From NCBI GenBank assembly GCA_937922795.1, contig CALAJK010000013.1, forward strand, positions 1 to 42,128: a stretch of DNA of 42,128 nucleotides, written 5' to 3'. Below, piece by piece: positions 1-8,546 of the stretch. Position numbers and translations under genes: made by a program. The number at the start of each line of letters is the position of its first letter. Position 1 is the first letter of the stretch. The notes beneath the pieces are model-generated. The model searched no databases, was not told where the DNA came from, and worked only from the letters and a program-made list of their open reading frames with translations. Source of the stretch: an uncultured Anaerolineae bacterium. Lineage in GTDB: Bacteria > Chloroflexota > Anaerolineae > Aggregatilineales > Phototrophicaceae.

Positions 1-1
1 G

Positions 2-833
2 CGATCTGTCCCCATTCCTCACCTGTATGGTAGCCTGCACCGCTATTTGCTGCAACGCATCCCGGACGATTGTGATAGCCGCTTGACGAACCTGATTTTT
101 CTGATGATGGGCATCTTTCAGTCGCGGAGTGTGCAGTTGAACCTGATCGCGCGCCAAACACCGATCCGGGCCAAGAAGTTGAGCATCGTCAAACGGTTGG
201 CGCGTTTTATGGACAATCCAGCAGTGCGGGTGCGGGATTGGTATCATCCCTTTGCCGCGCGGCTGCTGGGTTTGGCAGGGGCGGCGGGACAGGTACACCT
301 GATCATCGATGCGAGTAAAGTGGCGTTTGGCTTTCGCTTGGTGATGGTGAGCGTGGCGTATCCACGGCGCAGTCTGCCGCCTCGTCTGGGTCGGACGGGT
401 GCTGTTGACCCAGGCCAGCCCCTATCCTACCCATCTGGTCTTGTTCTGGAAACCGGGTGAGCCTAAACCCTGGTATCTGGCAACCAATTTGCTGGATGCG
501 CGTGCCACCATCCGCCTCTACCGCCGCCGCATGTGGATTGAGGAAATGTTTGGCGATATGAAGCAACACGGCTTTGACCTGGAAGCCAGTCACTTGCGCC
601 ACTTTCTGCGCCTGTCGCGCTTAACCCTGGCGGTGTGCCTGCTCTACCTGTGGCTGGTGGCGCTGGCTGAACACGTCATGACCCACCGCCTCACCGACAA
701 GATTGACCGCACCGACCGCCGTGACCTGAGCCTGTTTCGGCTCGGTTGGGACTTCCTGGAGCGCCGATTAGCCCTGTCTGATCCCATCCCACTCGTCTCG
801 ATTCCGAACTTTTGTTTGATGTCCGGTGGCTAG
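2..833 (+). pseudogene. Decayed IS4-family transposase
   Basis: The frame is open from the window edge and reads as the N-terminal half of a DDE transposase up to the first catalytic Asp (LIIDASKVAFG, about nt 299-331) and YPRRSLP. It then shifts by one base near 375-385. The second frame continues as LVWVGR, followed directly by the C-terminal part with the IS4 signature Y-(2)-R-(3)-E-(6)-K in YRRRMWIEEMFGDMK (about nt 519-563), and it ends in a normal-looking C-terminus. The central stretch that should carry the second catalytic Asp is missing. The gene therefore has both a frameshift and an internal deletion of roughly 100 codons (size inferred from family architecture). No terminal inverted repeats were identified. 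It cannot encode an active transposase. Confidence 0.85.
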
Positions 834-1043
834 GAGCAGCAGCATATGCCCTCGACGCCGCGCAGTCTGGCGTGTCGGCCACCCACACCCGCCCCAGGCG
901 ACGAGGTTGTAGACGACGGGGAACGTGCCGTGGGAGTGGCGGCATTCCGGTATTCTTGCCGGCGAGTGACAGCGCTGACCCCGGCACAGGCGGCAGGGCT
1001 GGCGTTGGTCAGCGTGCAAGCCTCACACAAACGCTCCTGAGGT

Positions 1044-1808
1044 TCACAGCACTTCCCAATCCTTGTCATTGATGTAAAAGATGGCAGCCGTTTTTTCAGT
1101 AGATGGTGGGCAATCTGCACCACGCGTCGTCCGATAGCGCTTCTCGCCTTGTATTGTCCGTCCGGTAGGCGTTCGAAAGCGCACTTTGACAATGGTGCAA
1201 GTGTGGATATCGCCCTCGTAATCCTTGTCTTTTCCGATGCTCACCTGCAAGAGATCGCCTATGATGAGCTTGCCTTTTTGCAGCCTATCACGCAGCCTGC
1301 GGCTGATTCTGATCTGGTTAGCCCAAAAAACACCGCCGAACAGCATACACAAACTGCCGATTATCAAGGCAAAAATGGAGCGGAGCCAGCTGTCTGTGCC
1401 AGCAATGCGTGCCACGCTCGGATCCGCGCTCGAATATTCAACTGCCAACTGCATACCTTGTTCAGCGCGGTCGTAGAATGATCCATCCACCTGCTGCTTA
1501 CGGCTCAAGCGGCGGTCGTTAGCCGTGTATTCAAAGACCACGTAGTAGGTTGGGTTGTTGCCATCGCTGTCCTGTTCAATGTAACGATCCAGGATGTGTC
1601 CCTCAGTAGGAACAGATTCCGAATTGAGCAAGACGTTCTCGCGCAGCATATTCAAGCCAGAAAAGAGTATCGATAGGCTGGCTAGAACCAAGAGCCAAGC
1701 GAACCAGACAGTCCAGCTGCTCGGCTTCGTAACGCTGATGGGTTTTTCTGCTATGCCGGTTACGTAAGCCAGATTTTCCGGGTAGATTAGGTATGGTTCC
1801 AGTTCCAT
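1044..1808 (-). CDS. DUF3592-like two-helix membrane protein
   Basis: A 254-residue protein of unknown function. It has one hydrophobic segment near residues 33-52 (WTVWFAWLLVLASLSILFSG) and a second near 142-164. An extracytoplasmic beta-rich region between them (YYVVFEYTANDRRLSRKQQV, then VEYSSADPSVARI) is the pattern of DUF3592 proteins. The cytoplasmic tail has a second similar strand-rich module (VKVRFRTPTGRTIQGEKRYR). The start is supported by GGAG seven bases before the ATG at 1808. It lies alone between two transposase remnants, in a stretch that looks like accessory DNA. Family membership is judged by eye and no function can be inferred. Confidence 0.65.
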   Translation of the reverse strand: MELEPYLIYPENLAYVTGIAEKPISVTKPSSWTVWFAWLLVLASLSILFSGLNMLRENVLLNSESVPTEGHILDRYIEQDSDGNNPTYYVVFEYTANDRRLSRKQQVDGSFYDRAEQGMQLAVEYSSADPSVARIAGTDSWLRSIFALIIGSLCMLFGGVFWANQIRISRRLRDRLQKGKLIIGDLLQVSIGKDKDYEGDIHTCTIVKVRFRTPTGRTIQGEKRYRTTRGADCPPSTEKTAAIFYINDKDWEVL

Positions 1809-1948
1809 GAGCGCACTCCGCGGGTAAGTCAGTTCGTTTTTATCATAGTAGACACAAATTGATTGAATTGGTTTTAAGAAAGCATCAAATGACGGCGACG
1901 TTACTCCAGTCTGGCGGACACAAACAATGTCCGATGGGCTGAGCGTAG

Positions 1949-2191
1949 GGTGCGCACGATGGAAACCGAAGATACGCAGAAGCGTTCAAACGCGAAGTGC
2001 TGGCGCTGGCGGCGGAAGCCAGCCGGGGCGTCGCCCAGCTTGAGCGCAGCCTGGAGATCACATCGGGGCTGATCTATAAGTGGCAGCAGCGGTATCGGGC
2101 ACACACTGATCAACTGCAACCAAGCGCCGAGCAGGCGGAGCAGGCCGAGCTGCGTCGGCTCCGGCGAGCTTGCCAAAAGTCCAGTCACTAG
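1949..2191 (+). pseudogene. IS3-family OrfA remnant
   Basis: The reading RRYAEAFKREVLALAAEAS followed by VAQLERSLEI and LIYKWQQRYR is the helix-turn-helix part of an IS3-type OrfA (families usually begin K/R-R-x-Y-x-x-x-F-K). The frame has a stop at 1946-1948, no ATG before the motif, and a stop at 2189-2191 soon after a short coiled segment (EQAEQAELRRLRR). No OrfB follows: the next gene is an unrelated binding protein. An OrfB fragment on the same strand closes the window 40 kb away, but nothing here shows that the two come from the same copy. Confidence 0.75.
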
Positions 2192-2253
2192 ATAATCGGT
2201 GTTAGAATGGGTTTGAGGTACTTCTGTCCAGCAACCGGGAGGCCAACACGTAA

Positions 2254-3189
2254 TTGAAAATCGCAGCAATCATTTCCAGATTGTTAACCGTATTGATCAC
2301 ATTGATTGGCGGCGGCTGCATGATCAACCGGCCGCAGATTGATATTCGGTTGGAGAGCAATCTAACTTATAGCGATGTGCGTTTGCCTGCCTACCCAGAA
2401 GACGAGCTGGTTTACGTTTTTGGCTTTGATCGCCGCCTTGAGCCAAGAGAAGACATTCGTATCTATACAGCCCTGCTCGAATATCTCGAATATAAAACAG
2501 GTTATCGTTTCAGGCTTCACATCACTCCCAAAACAGGCAGCTTGGTCAGCGAAATCCTGAATGCTGAAGTGGACTTTGCAGCTGTCGGTGTTCTGACGTA
2601 TTTACAGGTGCGCGAAAACTCAGATGCTCAAATGCTGGTAAGTGGGATCAACCGAGAAGGTGAAAGCACCTACCAGGCATTTATCGTGACTCGTCCTGAA
2701 AGTGGATTGTTTTCGTTGGATGATCTAAAGGGCCGTGTATTCGCTTTTGGTGCACAGAATTCGACCCAAGGCTATCTGATTCCCCGGATCATGATGTCTC
2801 AGGCTAACATCGAGTTGAGCGATTTGGAAGCGTACGAGTTTACAAAATCACACTTTGAAACTTCCAACGCCGTTATCAGCGGGCGGGCAGATGCTGGTGC
2901 GCTTCAGGATACATTAGCCGATGTTTTGGCAAAACAAGGGTTGATACGGATCATCGCCCGATCAGACCATTATCCATCCAGCGGCATCATGGCTGGCGCT
3001 CATGTGCCGACCGAAGTGATTGACACTGTTCGTAGAGCGCTGGTCGCTTTCGATCCTAATCGTCTGGATGGTGTAGACCTATATCACTGGGAGCGCACCG
3101 AGATGCCAAATGGCTTCCGCTTAACGAGCGAAAGCGCTTACGATACTTTGCGAACCTGGGCTGAGACTTTCGGTCTACTTGGACAATGA
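2254..3189 (+). CDS. PhnD-like periplasmic binding lipoprotein, probable sensor component
   Basis: A 311-residue protein of the phosphate/phosphonate-binding (PhnD) fold. It shows FGFDRRLEPREDIRIY near the N-terminus, then a lobe with ILNAEVDFAAVGVLTYLQ, DDLKGRVFAFGAQNSTQGYL, and a late SSGIMAGAHVPTEVIDTVRRAL. The N-terminus is a short hydrophobic signal ending LIGGGC, an imperfect lipobox, so membrane anchoring is likely but not certain. The start is TTG, chosen because GGGAGG ends 11 bases upstream. Its TGA overlaps the ATG of the kinase gene (ATGA), so the two are translationally coupled. In TtrS a domain of this fold senses tetrathionate, and in AioX a separate protein senses arsenite. 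Here the only Cys is the lipobox Cys, so arsenite binding through a Cys as in AioX is unlikely. Inferred role: ligand-binding partner of the kinase. Confidence 0.8.
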   Translation: MKIAAIISRLLTVLITLIGGGCMINRPQIDIRLESNLTYSDVRLPAYPEDELVYVFGFDRRLEPREDIRIYTALLEYLEYKTGYRFRLHITPKTGSLVSEILNAEVDFAAVGVLTYLQVRENSDAQMLVSGINREGESTYQAFIVTRPESGLFSLDDLKGRVFAFGAQNSTQGYLIPRIMMSQANIELSDLEAYEFTKSHFETSNAVISGRADAGALQDTLADVLAKQGLIRIIARSDHYPSSGIMAGAHVPTEVIDTVRRALVAFDPNRLDGVDLYHWERTEMPNGFRLTSESAYDTLRTWAETFGLLGQ

Positions 3190-5507
3190 AACTCCAAACA
3201 AAAATCATTCTGATTGCTTCTTCAATTGTCATCTCTCTGGGCATCATCACCATTGGGGCTATCCATATACTTGTCGCCAGAATCATGCTCAATGAGCTGA
3301 CTGAGCATGGCATTATGCTCACAGAAATATCTGGCAATGCGATCGCTAATTCTCTGATAGAAGATGACCGTGTTGCCGTACAGGAATTTCTTTATTATTT
3401 AAAAGACACCAACCCTAATATCGTCTACGTTTATGCGGTCAGCAATACCGACCGCGTGATCATCCATACGTTTGCTAGCGGTTTTCCTCAAGACTTGCTG
3501 ACGGCTAATCACATCCCACGTGGTCAGTTAACTCAGCAGCAGCAGTTCAACACCGAAATAGGATTGGTGCAAGATTTTGGATGGCGCTTGACCGACAAGC
3601 TAGACATCGAGCTGCATATTGGTTTCAGTCAAGCGGGTGTTATCCAGACTCTTAATGAACTTACCTGGATTATCATTGGGCTGACTAGTATTGGGATGAG
3701 CGCTGGCGTTGTCGCCTCTATCGCATTTGGGCGTTTTGTTACCCTGCCTTTGAAAAGATTGACGGAAGGCGTTGAACGTTTCGGCCGTGGCAACTTGGTC
3801 GACCCTATTCCCGTGAGTAGTCATGACGAACTGGGCGATCTCACACGGGCTTTCAACAGTATGGCTGCGGAGTTAGGCAAAACGATTGCCAAACTGAAAG
3901 AGTCGCAAGCAGGTTATCGCGCGCTCATTGAAGCCTCTGGCCGGGTCGGCGAGGCCATTGCGCTCATTCGTGATGAAAATATAGACAAGGGCACATTTCT
4001 GTTCGCCAACGATGAATTCTGCCGCTTGACGGGTTATGATCGTGCCCGTTTGCTGAACCTGAATGCGGCTGAAGTCATTCATCCCTACAGCGTCAGTAGT
4101 GTCTACGACGCCTGGCAAGCCATTCGGGACGGTCGGACCGCTGTCCTGAGTTATGAGATGACGCTTCTGACACGAAATGGTCATAATCTGATCGTTGAGA
4201 CTAACGGGACGATCGTCAACTACGAAGGTCAGCGCGCTTTAGCCTGGTTCATGCGAGATATTACCGAGCGCAAGATGAGAGAAGCTGAGATACAGCGGCA
4301 GAATCGTGAACTAACCGCGCTAAATGCCGTATCTGCTATTATGAACCAGCACAGCGGTAACATCGAACACATGCTACAGCACGCGCTTGAACAGGTGCTG
4401 ACAGCGCTGGGGGTTCCGGCAGGTTGGATATCGATCGCACCTGAAGACTCTCGGCCCTATATCGCCGCTGTTGTAGGCTTGTCGGATTCCATCGCTGACC
4501 TAGAAACATACTTTCCAGACTGCGATTGTGGGCGTGTACTTGATAAAACCCGGCTGCCAACTACGGTCAAACCGGAAGGTAAATGTCCATCTTTCAACCT
4601 GCGTACTCCTGAAGGAACCAGCGTGAGACAACATGCCAGCGTTCCCCTCATCGCCGGGGGACGCGTGGTCGGGGCATTGAGTGTCGCTGCACCCAGTTCA
4701 TCGTACTTCAACACTGACAACTTTCGTTTGATGGTAATTATTGGCACGCAACTGGGCGTAGCGCTGGAAAACGTTCGGTTGTGGAAAGATCTGCAAAACA
4801 AGGAGCGTTTGCGGGCGCAGTTACTGGCAAAAGCCATTCGAGCCCAGGAAGATGAGCGGCGGCGTATCGCACGCGAACTTCACGATGAGCTTGGCCAATC
4901 GCTCAATGCCTTGATCTTTGGCTTAAAGACCGCCGAAATCACTGCCGAGCACAACACTGCCGATGTTCGGGATGTTTTAAGGCGGCTGCGGGTTGCCACC
5001 AGCGACGCAGTGCGTGAGCTTCAAACGGTGATCTATGACTTGCGTCCCAGCCTGTTGGATGATCTGGGCTTGATCCCTGCGCTGCGCTGGTATGCGGAGT
5101 CGCGAATAGAAAGTCAGGGTATACGGGTATCATTCGAAACAGGAACTGATGATGGGGCACGGTTTTCGTCCGATGTGGAGACCGCGCTTTTCCGTATCGC
5201 GCAAGAGGCTTTAACGAACGCATTGAAATATGCTGAGGCCGACATAATTCAGATCCAGCTCACAGCTAATGAGAAAAAGATAACGCTGGCCATTTCAGAC
5301 AACGGCAAAGGCTTTAATCTGCCCAGCGTCTTGAAAAATCGCGGAAGAGATGGACGTGGACTGGGACTGCTCGGCATGAGAGAACGCGCCGAACTGCTTG
5401 GTGGTACGTGTCAGGTCGAGTCGGAGTTAGGGGGCGGTACACATATTCAGGTAGAGATTCCCTGCACATCTGATGACTTTATTGTAAAACAGCCGGCGAG
5501 TGACTAA
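3186..5507 (+). CDS. NarX-type histidine kinase with HAMP, PAS and Cys-containing GAF domains
   Basis: A 773-residue membrane sensor kinase. TM1 is near residues 5-30, followed by a short periplasmic domain (about 31-155) and TM2 near 158-180. HAMP follows ([19 protein letters not shown] to [13 protein letters not shown]), then PAS (about 245-360) and GAF (about 385-530). The HisKA_3 phospho-acceptor is H566 in [13 protein letters not shown], and the HATPase has [14 protein letters not shown] and [16 protein letters not shown]. The GAF region contains C446, C448 and C467 (DCDCG and GKCPS), which could bind a cofactor or sense redox, though similar Cys occur in other GAF domains. It is coupled to the PhnD-like gene by ATGA and followed five bases later by the response regulator. 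It probably relays binding-protein state to that regulator. Confidence 0.92.
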   Translation: MKLQTKIILIASSIVISLGIITIGAIHILVARIMLNELTEHGIMLTEISGNAIANSLIEDDRVAVQEFLYYLKDTNPNIVYVYAVSNTDRVIIHTFASGFPQDLLTANHIPRGQLTQQQQFNTEIGLVQDFGWRLTDKLDIELHIGFSQAGVIQTLNELTWIIIGLTSIGMSAGVVASIAFGRFVTLPLKRLTEGVERFGRGNLVDPIPVSSHDELGDLTRAFNSMAAELGKTIAKLKESQAGYRALIEASGRVGEAIALIRDENIDKGTFLFANDEFCRLTGYDRARLLNLNAAEVIHPYSVSSVYDAWQAIRDGRTAVLSYEMTLLTRNGHNLIVETNGTIVNYEGQRALAWFMRDITERKMREAEIQRQNRELTALNAVSAIMNQHSGNIEHMLQHALEQVLTALGVPAGWISIAPEDSRPYIAAVVGLSDSIADLETYFPDCDCGRVLDKTRLPTTVKPEGKCPSFNLRTPEGTSVRQHASVPLIAGGRVVGALSVAAPSSSYFNTDNFRLMVIIGTQLGVALENVRLWKDLQNKERLRAQLLAKAIRAQEDERRRIARELHDELGQSLNALIFGLKTAEITAEHNTADVRDVLRRLRVATSDAVRELQTVIYDLRPSLLDDLGLIPALRWYAESRIESQGIRVSFETGTDDGARFSSDVETALFRIAQEALTNALKYAEADIIQIQLTANEKKITLAISDNGKGFNLPSVLKNRGRDGRGLGLLGMRERAELLGGTCQVESELGGGTHIQVEIPCTSDDFIVKQPASD

Positions 5508-5512
5508 ACGTA

Positions 5513-6160
5513 ATGTCTGGGAGCATACGTATCCTGATTGTTGACGATCATTCTGTATTACGTGCGGGCATTCGGGCTTTGCTCGATATGCAGCCAGATT
5601 TTGAAGTGGTAGGGGAAGCTGGAAATGGGCAGGAGGCGATCGCTCGTGTGCGTGAATTACGGCCTGACGTCGTGTTAATGGACATCGGGATGCCGGGTAT
5701 GGATGGTCTGGCTGCCACCCGTGAAATCAAGAGTTTCCAGCCAGATACCAAAATTCTCATTCTGACTCAGCACGAAAACAAAGAGTATGTGCTTCCGTCC
5801 CTCAAAATCGGCGCTTCAGGCTACGTGCTGAAACGGGCTGATGGCGATGAGCTGCTACAGGCGATTCGCAGACTCTTCGCGGGCGAGACGTTTTTTGATC
5901 CACGAGTGACCGGCTTGCTTGCCGATAATGACCGCCATAGCGTGCAGAAAGCTGTCGATCCATTTGATACGCTAACCGAACGTGAGCGGGAAGTGTTGAT
6001 TATGCTGGCCCGTGGCAGCACGTACCAGCAAATTGCTGATGCGCTGTTCATCACCGTCAAAACTGTTGATTTTCATCGGGCGAACATCATGCGCAAGCTA
6101 GGTATCAGTTCGCGCAGTGAACTGGTCCGGTATGCAATTCAGCGTCATCTGATCGAATAG
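5513..6160 (+). CDS. NarL/FixJ-family response regulator
   Basis: A 215-residue two-domain regulator. The receiver domain has acidic residues D11-D12, phospho-acceptor D57 in [13 protein letters not shown], and the conserved Thr (LILTQ) and Lys (YVLKR). The C-terminal LuxR-type helix-turn-helix includes [20 protein letters not shown] and [15 protein letters not shown]. It starts five bases after the kinase stop, so it is the cognate partner in the same operon. TtrR, the regulator of tetrathionate reductase, belongs to the same class, unlike the NtrC-type AioR. The best target in the window is the palindrome at 12519-12538 in front of the oxidoreductase operon. That link is inference from position. 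Confidence 0.93.
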   Translation: MSGSIRILIVDDHSVLRAGIRALLDMQPDFEVVGEAGNGQEAIARVRELRPDVVLMDIGMPGMDGLAATREIKSFQPDTKILILTQHENKEYVLPSLKIGASGYVLKRADGDELLQAIRRLFAGETFFDPRVTGLLADNDRHSVQKAVDPFDTLTEREREVLIMLARGSTYQQIADALFITVKTVDFHRANIMRKLGISSRSELVRYAIQRHLIE

Positions 6161-6184
6161 CTTATTGACGGAGTTTTTAAAGGT

Positions 6185-6565
6185 ATGAAAATACAACGCA
6201 AAGCGTTACTGGCTGTGATACTGCTTCTCATAGTGGCGCTGTCCGTCTGGCTGACGTTCAGTCCGCCTCGGTGGTGGCTTAATATGACTAAACAGGCTGA
6301 TTTGACCAACCCGATTGCCACGGGAGAACAGCTTGTAGTTCGCTACGACTGCCGCCGCTGTCATCGGATTGATGGAACAGGCGCGTTACTCGCCGGGAAT
6401 TTGCAGGGTGTGACCAATCGCCTGAGCGTGGAAGAGATCACCTATCTGCTTACGAATCCTGCCGCCGCCCGACCTGGCACTAGCAAACAGAACCGCCATC
6501 TTTCGGACACTGAAATCGAAGCGATTATCGCTTACCTCAAATCTGCTGATCAACTGGCTAACTGA
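6185..6565 (+). CDS. Membrane-anchored monohaem cytochrome c without a distal Met
   Basis: A 126-residue protein with an uncleaved-looking N-terminal helix (residues 6-24) and a small class I cytochrome c domain. The haem site is CRRCH at residues 56-60, and the last helix is LSDTEIEAIIAYLK. In most relatives a Met (often MP) precedes LSD as the distal haem ligand. Here the sequence reads KQNRHLSD and no Met follows the haem motif. The haem is therefore bis-His (the His of NRH), ligated by another residue, or five-coordinate. It lies 24 bases after the regulator gene on the same strand and converges on the oxidoreductase operon. It could feed electrons to or from that enzyme, or act as a redox sensor. 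Confidence 0.8.
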   Translation: MKIQRKALLAVILLLIVALSVWLTFSPPRWWLNMTKQADLTNPIATGEQLVVRYDCRRCHRIDGTGALLAGNLQGVTNRLSVEEITYLLTNPAAARPGTSKQNRHLSDTEIEAIIAYLKSADQLAN

Positions 6566-6584
6566 TCGACGGGCGCTCAAAATC

Positions 6585-6629
6585 GAAAGCCGATTGCCCA
6601 CAGACTGCTCTGCTTGCCAATCGGCTTTC
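6585..6629. terminator. Perfect 12-bp inverted repeat between convergent operons
   Basis: GAAAGCCGATTG (6585-6596) and its exact complement CAATCGGCTTTC (6618-6629) flank a 21-base loop just after the cytochrome stop and before the end of the convergent nrfD-like gene. The 3' arm ends in TTTC on the + strand and the 5' arm gives TTTC on the other strand, so it could serve both directions. There is no long U-tract, so it may be a weak or Rho-assisted terminator. Confidence 0.5.
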
Positions 6630-6662
6630 AATGGCTCATTCAGATCGACTCTGCTTGTCTAT

Positions 6663-6683
6663 CTGTCTGTTATAGACAGACAG
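6663..6683. repeat. Second hairpin in the convergent intergenic region
   Basis: CTGTCTGT (6663-6670) pairs exactly with ACAGACAG (6676-6683) around the five-base loop TATAG. It sits 24 bases beyond the stop of the nrfD-like gene on the + coordinate side, so it could be part of that transcript's 3' end. It has no T-run on either side. Confidence 0.4.
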
Positions 6684-6706
6684 GCAGAACAGCATGTAGC
6701 GGATAG

Positions 6707-7900
6707 CTATTGAGTCGGTTTCACTGGCAGCCAGCGCATCCCTAGACCATACGCGAGACTGCCCAACCCCAAGATGAACATGATCAACAACCACTCTACC
6801 AGGTTAGGCACGTAGTTGTAATTCATCTTGGGGTCTACATAGGATAGGGCGAGGTTCTCTAACTCCGGTGTGGCCAGCACTGGAATGACGATGTTGAGCG
6901 TCACTGCGACGAAAGTGATCACGCTCAGGAAAGCTGCTGCGCCTACCCAGACAGGTTTTTCCGATTGGGCGAAGAGGATGAGCAGCGGCACACCCACGCC
7001 TAGCAGCAAATGCACAACCCAGAAGCTCCACCAGAACGGACCGGTTAAGATAAGCATCACGGCATCAGCTCGCGCTGGGCTGCCCTGGTACAGGAAAGTG
7101 AAACCAATCACAGCAGCGGCGAATGCGCCCACCAGCAGCAACCAGGCGGTCAGTCGCGCCAGACGGCCTATCACTTGGCGGTACTCTCCACTTTGTTTGT
7201 CAGGCCAGAACAAGACGGCCAGCAGTGTGATCAGGCCGCTCCCGGCAGCCAGAGATGAAATCAGGAACATCAACGGCAGCGAAGACGTATTCCACAGTGG
7301 GCGAGCGGTGACCACACCGAAGATTGAACCGCTGACGATGATCAGCGCCAACCCCATGGGCAGACTCACATAGGCCAGGATTCTGAGGATGCGGTCGTTC
7401 GCTGCTCCGTTGGCCGGTTTCTTGTTGATCGCCAGCGCTATTTTAACCGCTAGGATGATCAGGTAAGCAGTGTGCAGCCACACCATCCAGGTAATCATGG
7501 AACCGAAGTCAGGGTAAAGATAAACGTTCAGGAAGCGCGCAGGATGGCCCAGGTCAAGCAGGACGATGATGAGCGCCATGAGCAGGACGACAAAGCCCGT
7601 GAAGTAGATAGTCGGCTTAAGTCTCGCCAGCGGCTTGTAGCCCACCAAGTAGACAGACGTAGTAAAGACCAGCAGGCTGCCAACTTCCAACCAGACTAGA
7701 TAGTCATAGAAGCCAACCCATAGTCCCCAGGGCACATAGCTGTTGAGTTCGGTTGGGGCCAACCCCTGGGTCAGACGTGTCCACATGCCCCAGGCGCCAA
7801 CGATCAGCAGCACGATGCCGAGTGCGACGAAAATATCGGTAAATTGCCAGTTGAAGCGGCGCTGTGGGGCCGCTGGTTCTGCTGTCATTGTTTGAGCCAT
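6707..7900 (-). CDS. NrfD/PsrC/TtrC-type membrane subunit, ten helices
   Basis: A 397-residue integral membrane protein with ten evident hydrophobic helices. They begin FVALGIVLLIVGAWGMW and end LVEWLLIMFILGLGSLAYGLG. NrfD-family subunits anchor molybdopterin and iron-sulfur subunits and exchange electrons with menaquinol. PsrC has eight helices, so this longer form resembles the larger family members. Conserved-looking polar or charged residues inside helices (LDLGHPARFLN, WLEVGS) are candidates for the quinone site. The start is strongly supported by AGGAGG six bases before the ATG. It is the last gene of the four-gene operon, 11 bases after the chaperone gene. Substrate specificity cannot be read from this subunit. 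Confidence 0.9.
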   Translation of the reverse strand: MAQTMTAEPAAPQRRFNWQFTDIFVALGIVLLIVGAWGMWTRLTQGLAPTELNSYVPWGLWVGFYDYLVWLEVGSLLVFTTSVYLVGYKPLARLKPTIYFTGFVVLLMALIIVLLDLGHPARFLNVYLYPDFGSMITWMVWLHTAYLIILAVKIALAINKKPANGAANDRILRILAYVSLPMGLALIIVSGSIFGVVTARPLWNTSSLPLMFLISSLAAGSGLITLLAVLFWPDKQSGEYRQVIGRLARLTAWLLLVGAFAAAVIGFTFLYQGSPARADAVMLILTGPFWWSFWVVHLLLGVGVPLLILFAQSEKPVWVGAAAFLSVITFVAVTLNIVIPVLATPELENLALSYVDPKMNYNYVPNLVEWLLIMFILGLGSLAYGLGMRWLPVKPTQ

Positions 7901-7911
7901 TTTAGACCTCC

Positions 7912-8544
7912 TTAATTAGGCGTTGGTGCAGAGAACGCCGGTTGAGGGTGTGTGCTCTGAAGGGATGTCAACCATTCCAGATCAAATTGAACAGCGGTTT
8001 GGGTGAAGCCTGCCAACCCAATAAAGAACGGCACATCAGTTGCCTGAAGCATCGATTGAACGAAACGCGGCAGCCAGGGGATGATTTGTTCAGCCAGGAA
8101 TGCATAACTGGCAGCTAGGGCTTTAGGACGATCTGATTCAGAAGACATTGCCAGATCAGCTAGATAGGCCATAAACCCTAATTCGAGCGCCAGATGATCG
8201 GCTGGCAGGCGCTCACCGCTGTCAGGCCAGGCTTGCCATGTCAGATAGGTATTGCGAGCCCTGATCGCTGCTGGACCCATAAGCTGCTTGTCGTGCAGAT
8301 AGAAAGACGCATATGGCGGGGCAGGTGTCCGCCCTGGCCCTTCCAGCAGACGGGTCATTTCTAGGTTCAGGGCATCCGCATTCCGGCTGGACTGCATCTT
8401 CGCCAGGTCGTCGCGTAAAGGTGAGGTGGGTGGCAGGGTTAACCCCGCCACCTCCTTCAGCAAAGACTCTGTCAAGGGATAGGTGTATAAAGCGCGCAGA
8501 AGGCTGTAGAGACCGACACGCTCAGCTAGCATCTCTTGCGTCAT
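7912..8544 (-). CDS. TorD/DmsD-family molybdoenzyme chaperone
   Basis: A 210-residue, mostly helical cytoplasmic protein of the TorD family. These chaperones bind the Tat signal of a molybdoenzyme and hold it until cofactor insertion. The family motif is visible as ERLPADHLALELGFMAYLA (about residues 105-123). A preceding PPYASFYL segment is also typical, where families show P-Y-x-S-x-Y. It sits between the molybdopterin subunit (stop two bases upstream) and the membrane subunit, the usual place for a dedicated chaperone. Its client is most likely the upstream subunit, which has a twin-Arg signal. Confidence 0.88.
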   Translation of the reverse strand: MTQEMLAERVGLYSLLRALYTYPLTESLLKEVAGLTLPPTSPLRDDLAKMQSSRNADALNLEMTRLLEGPGRTPAPPYASFYLHDKQLMGPAAIRARNTYLTWQAWPDSGERLPADHLALELGFMAYLADLAMSSESDRPKALAASYAFLAEQIIPWLPRFVQSMLQATDVPFFIGLAGFTQTAVQFDLEWLTSLQSTHPQPAFSAPTPN

Positions 8545-8546
8545 GA

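Noticed and set aside
834..1043. Overlapping Cys- and Arg-rich open frames in several frames
   Set aside because: No frame has a family-like pattern or a Shine-Dalgarno site. The open frames follow from high GC. It is probably decayed DNA next to the transposase remnant.
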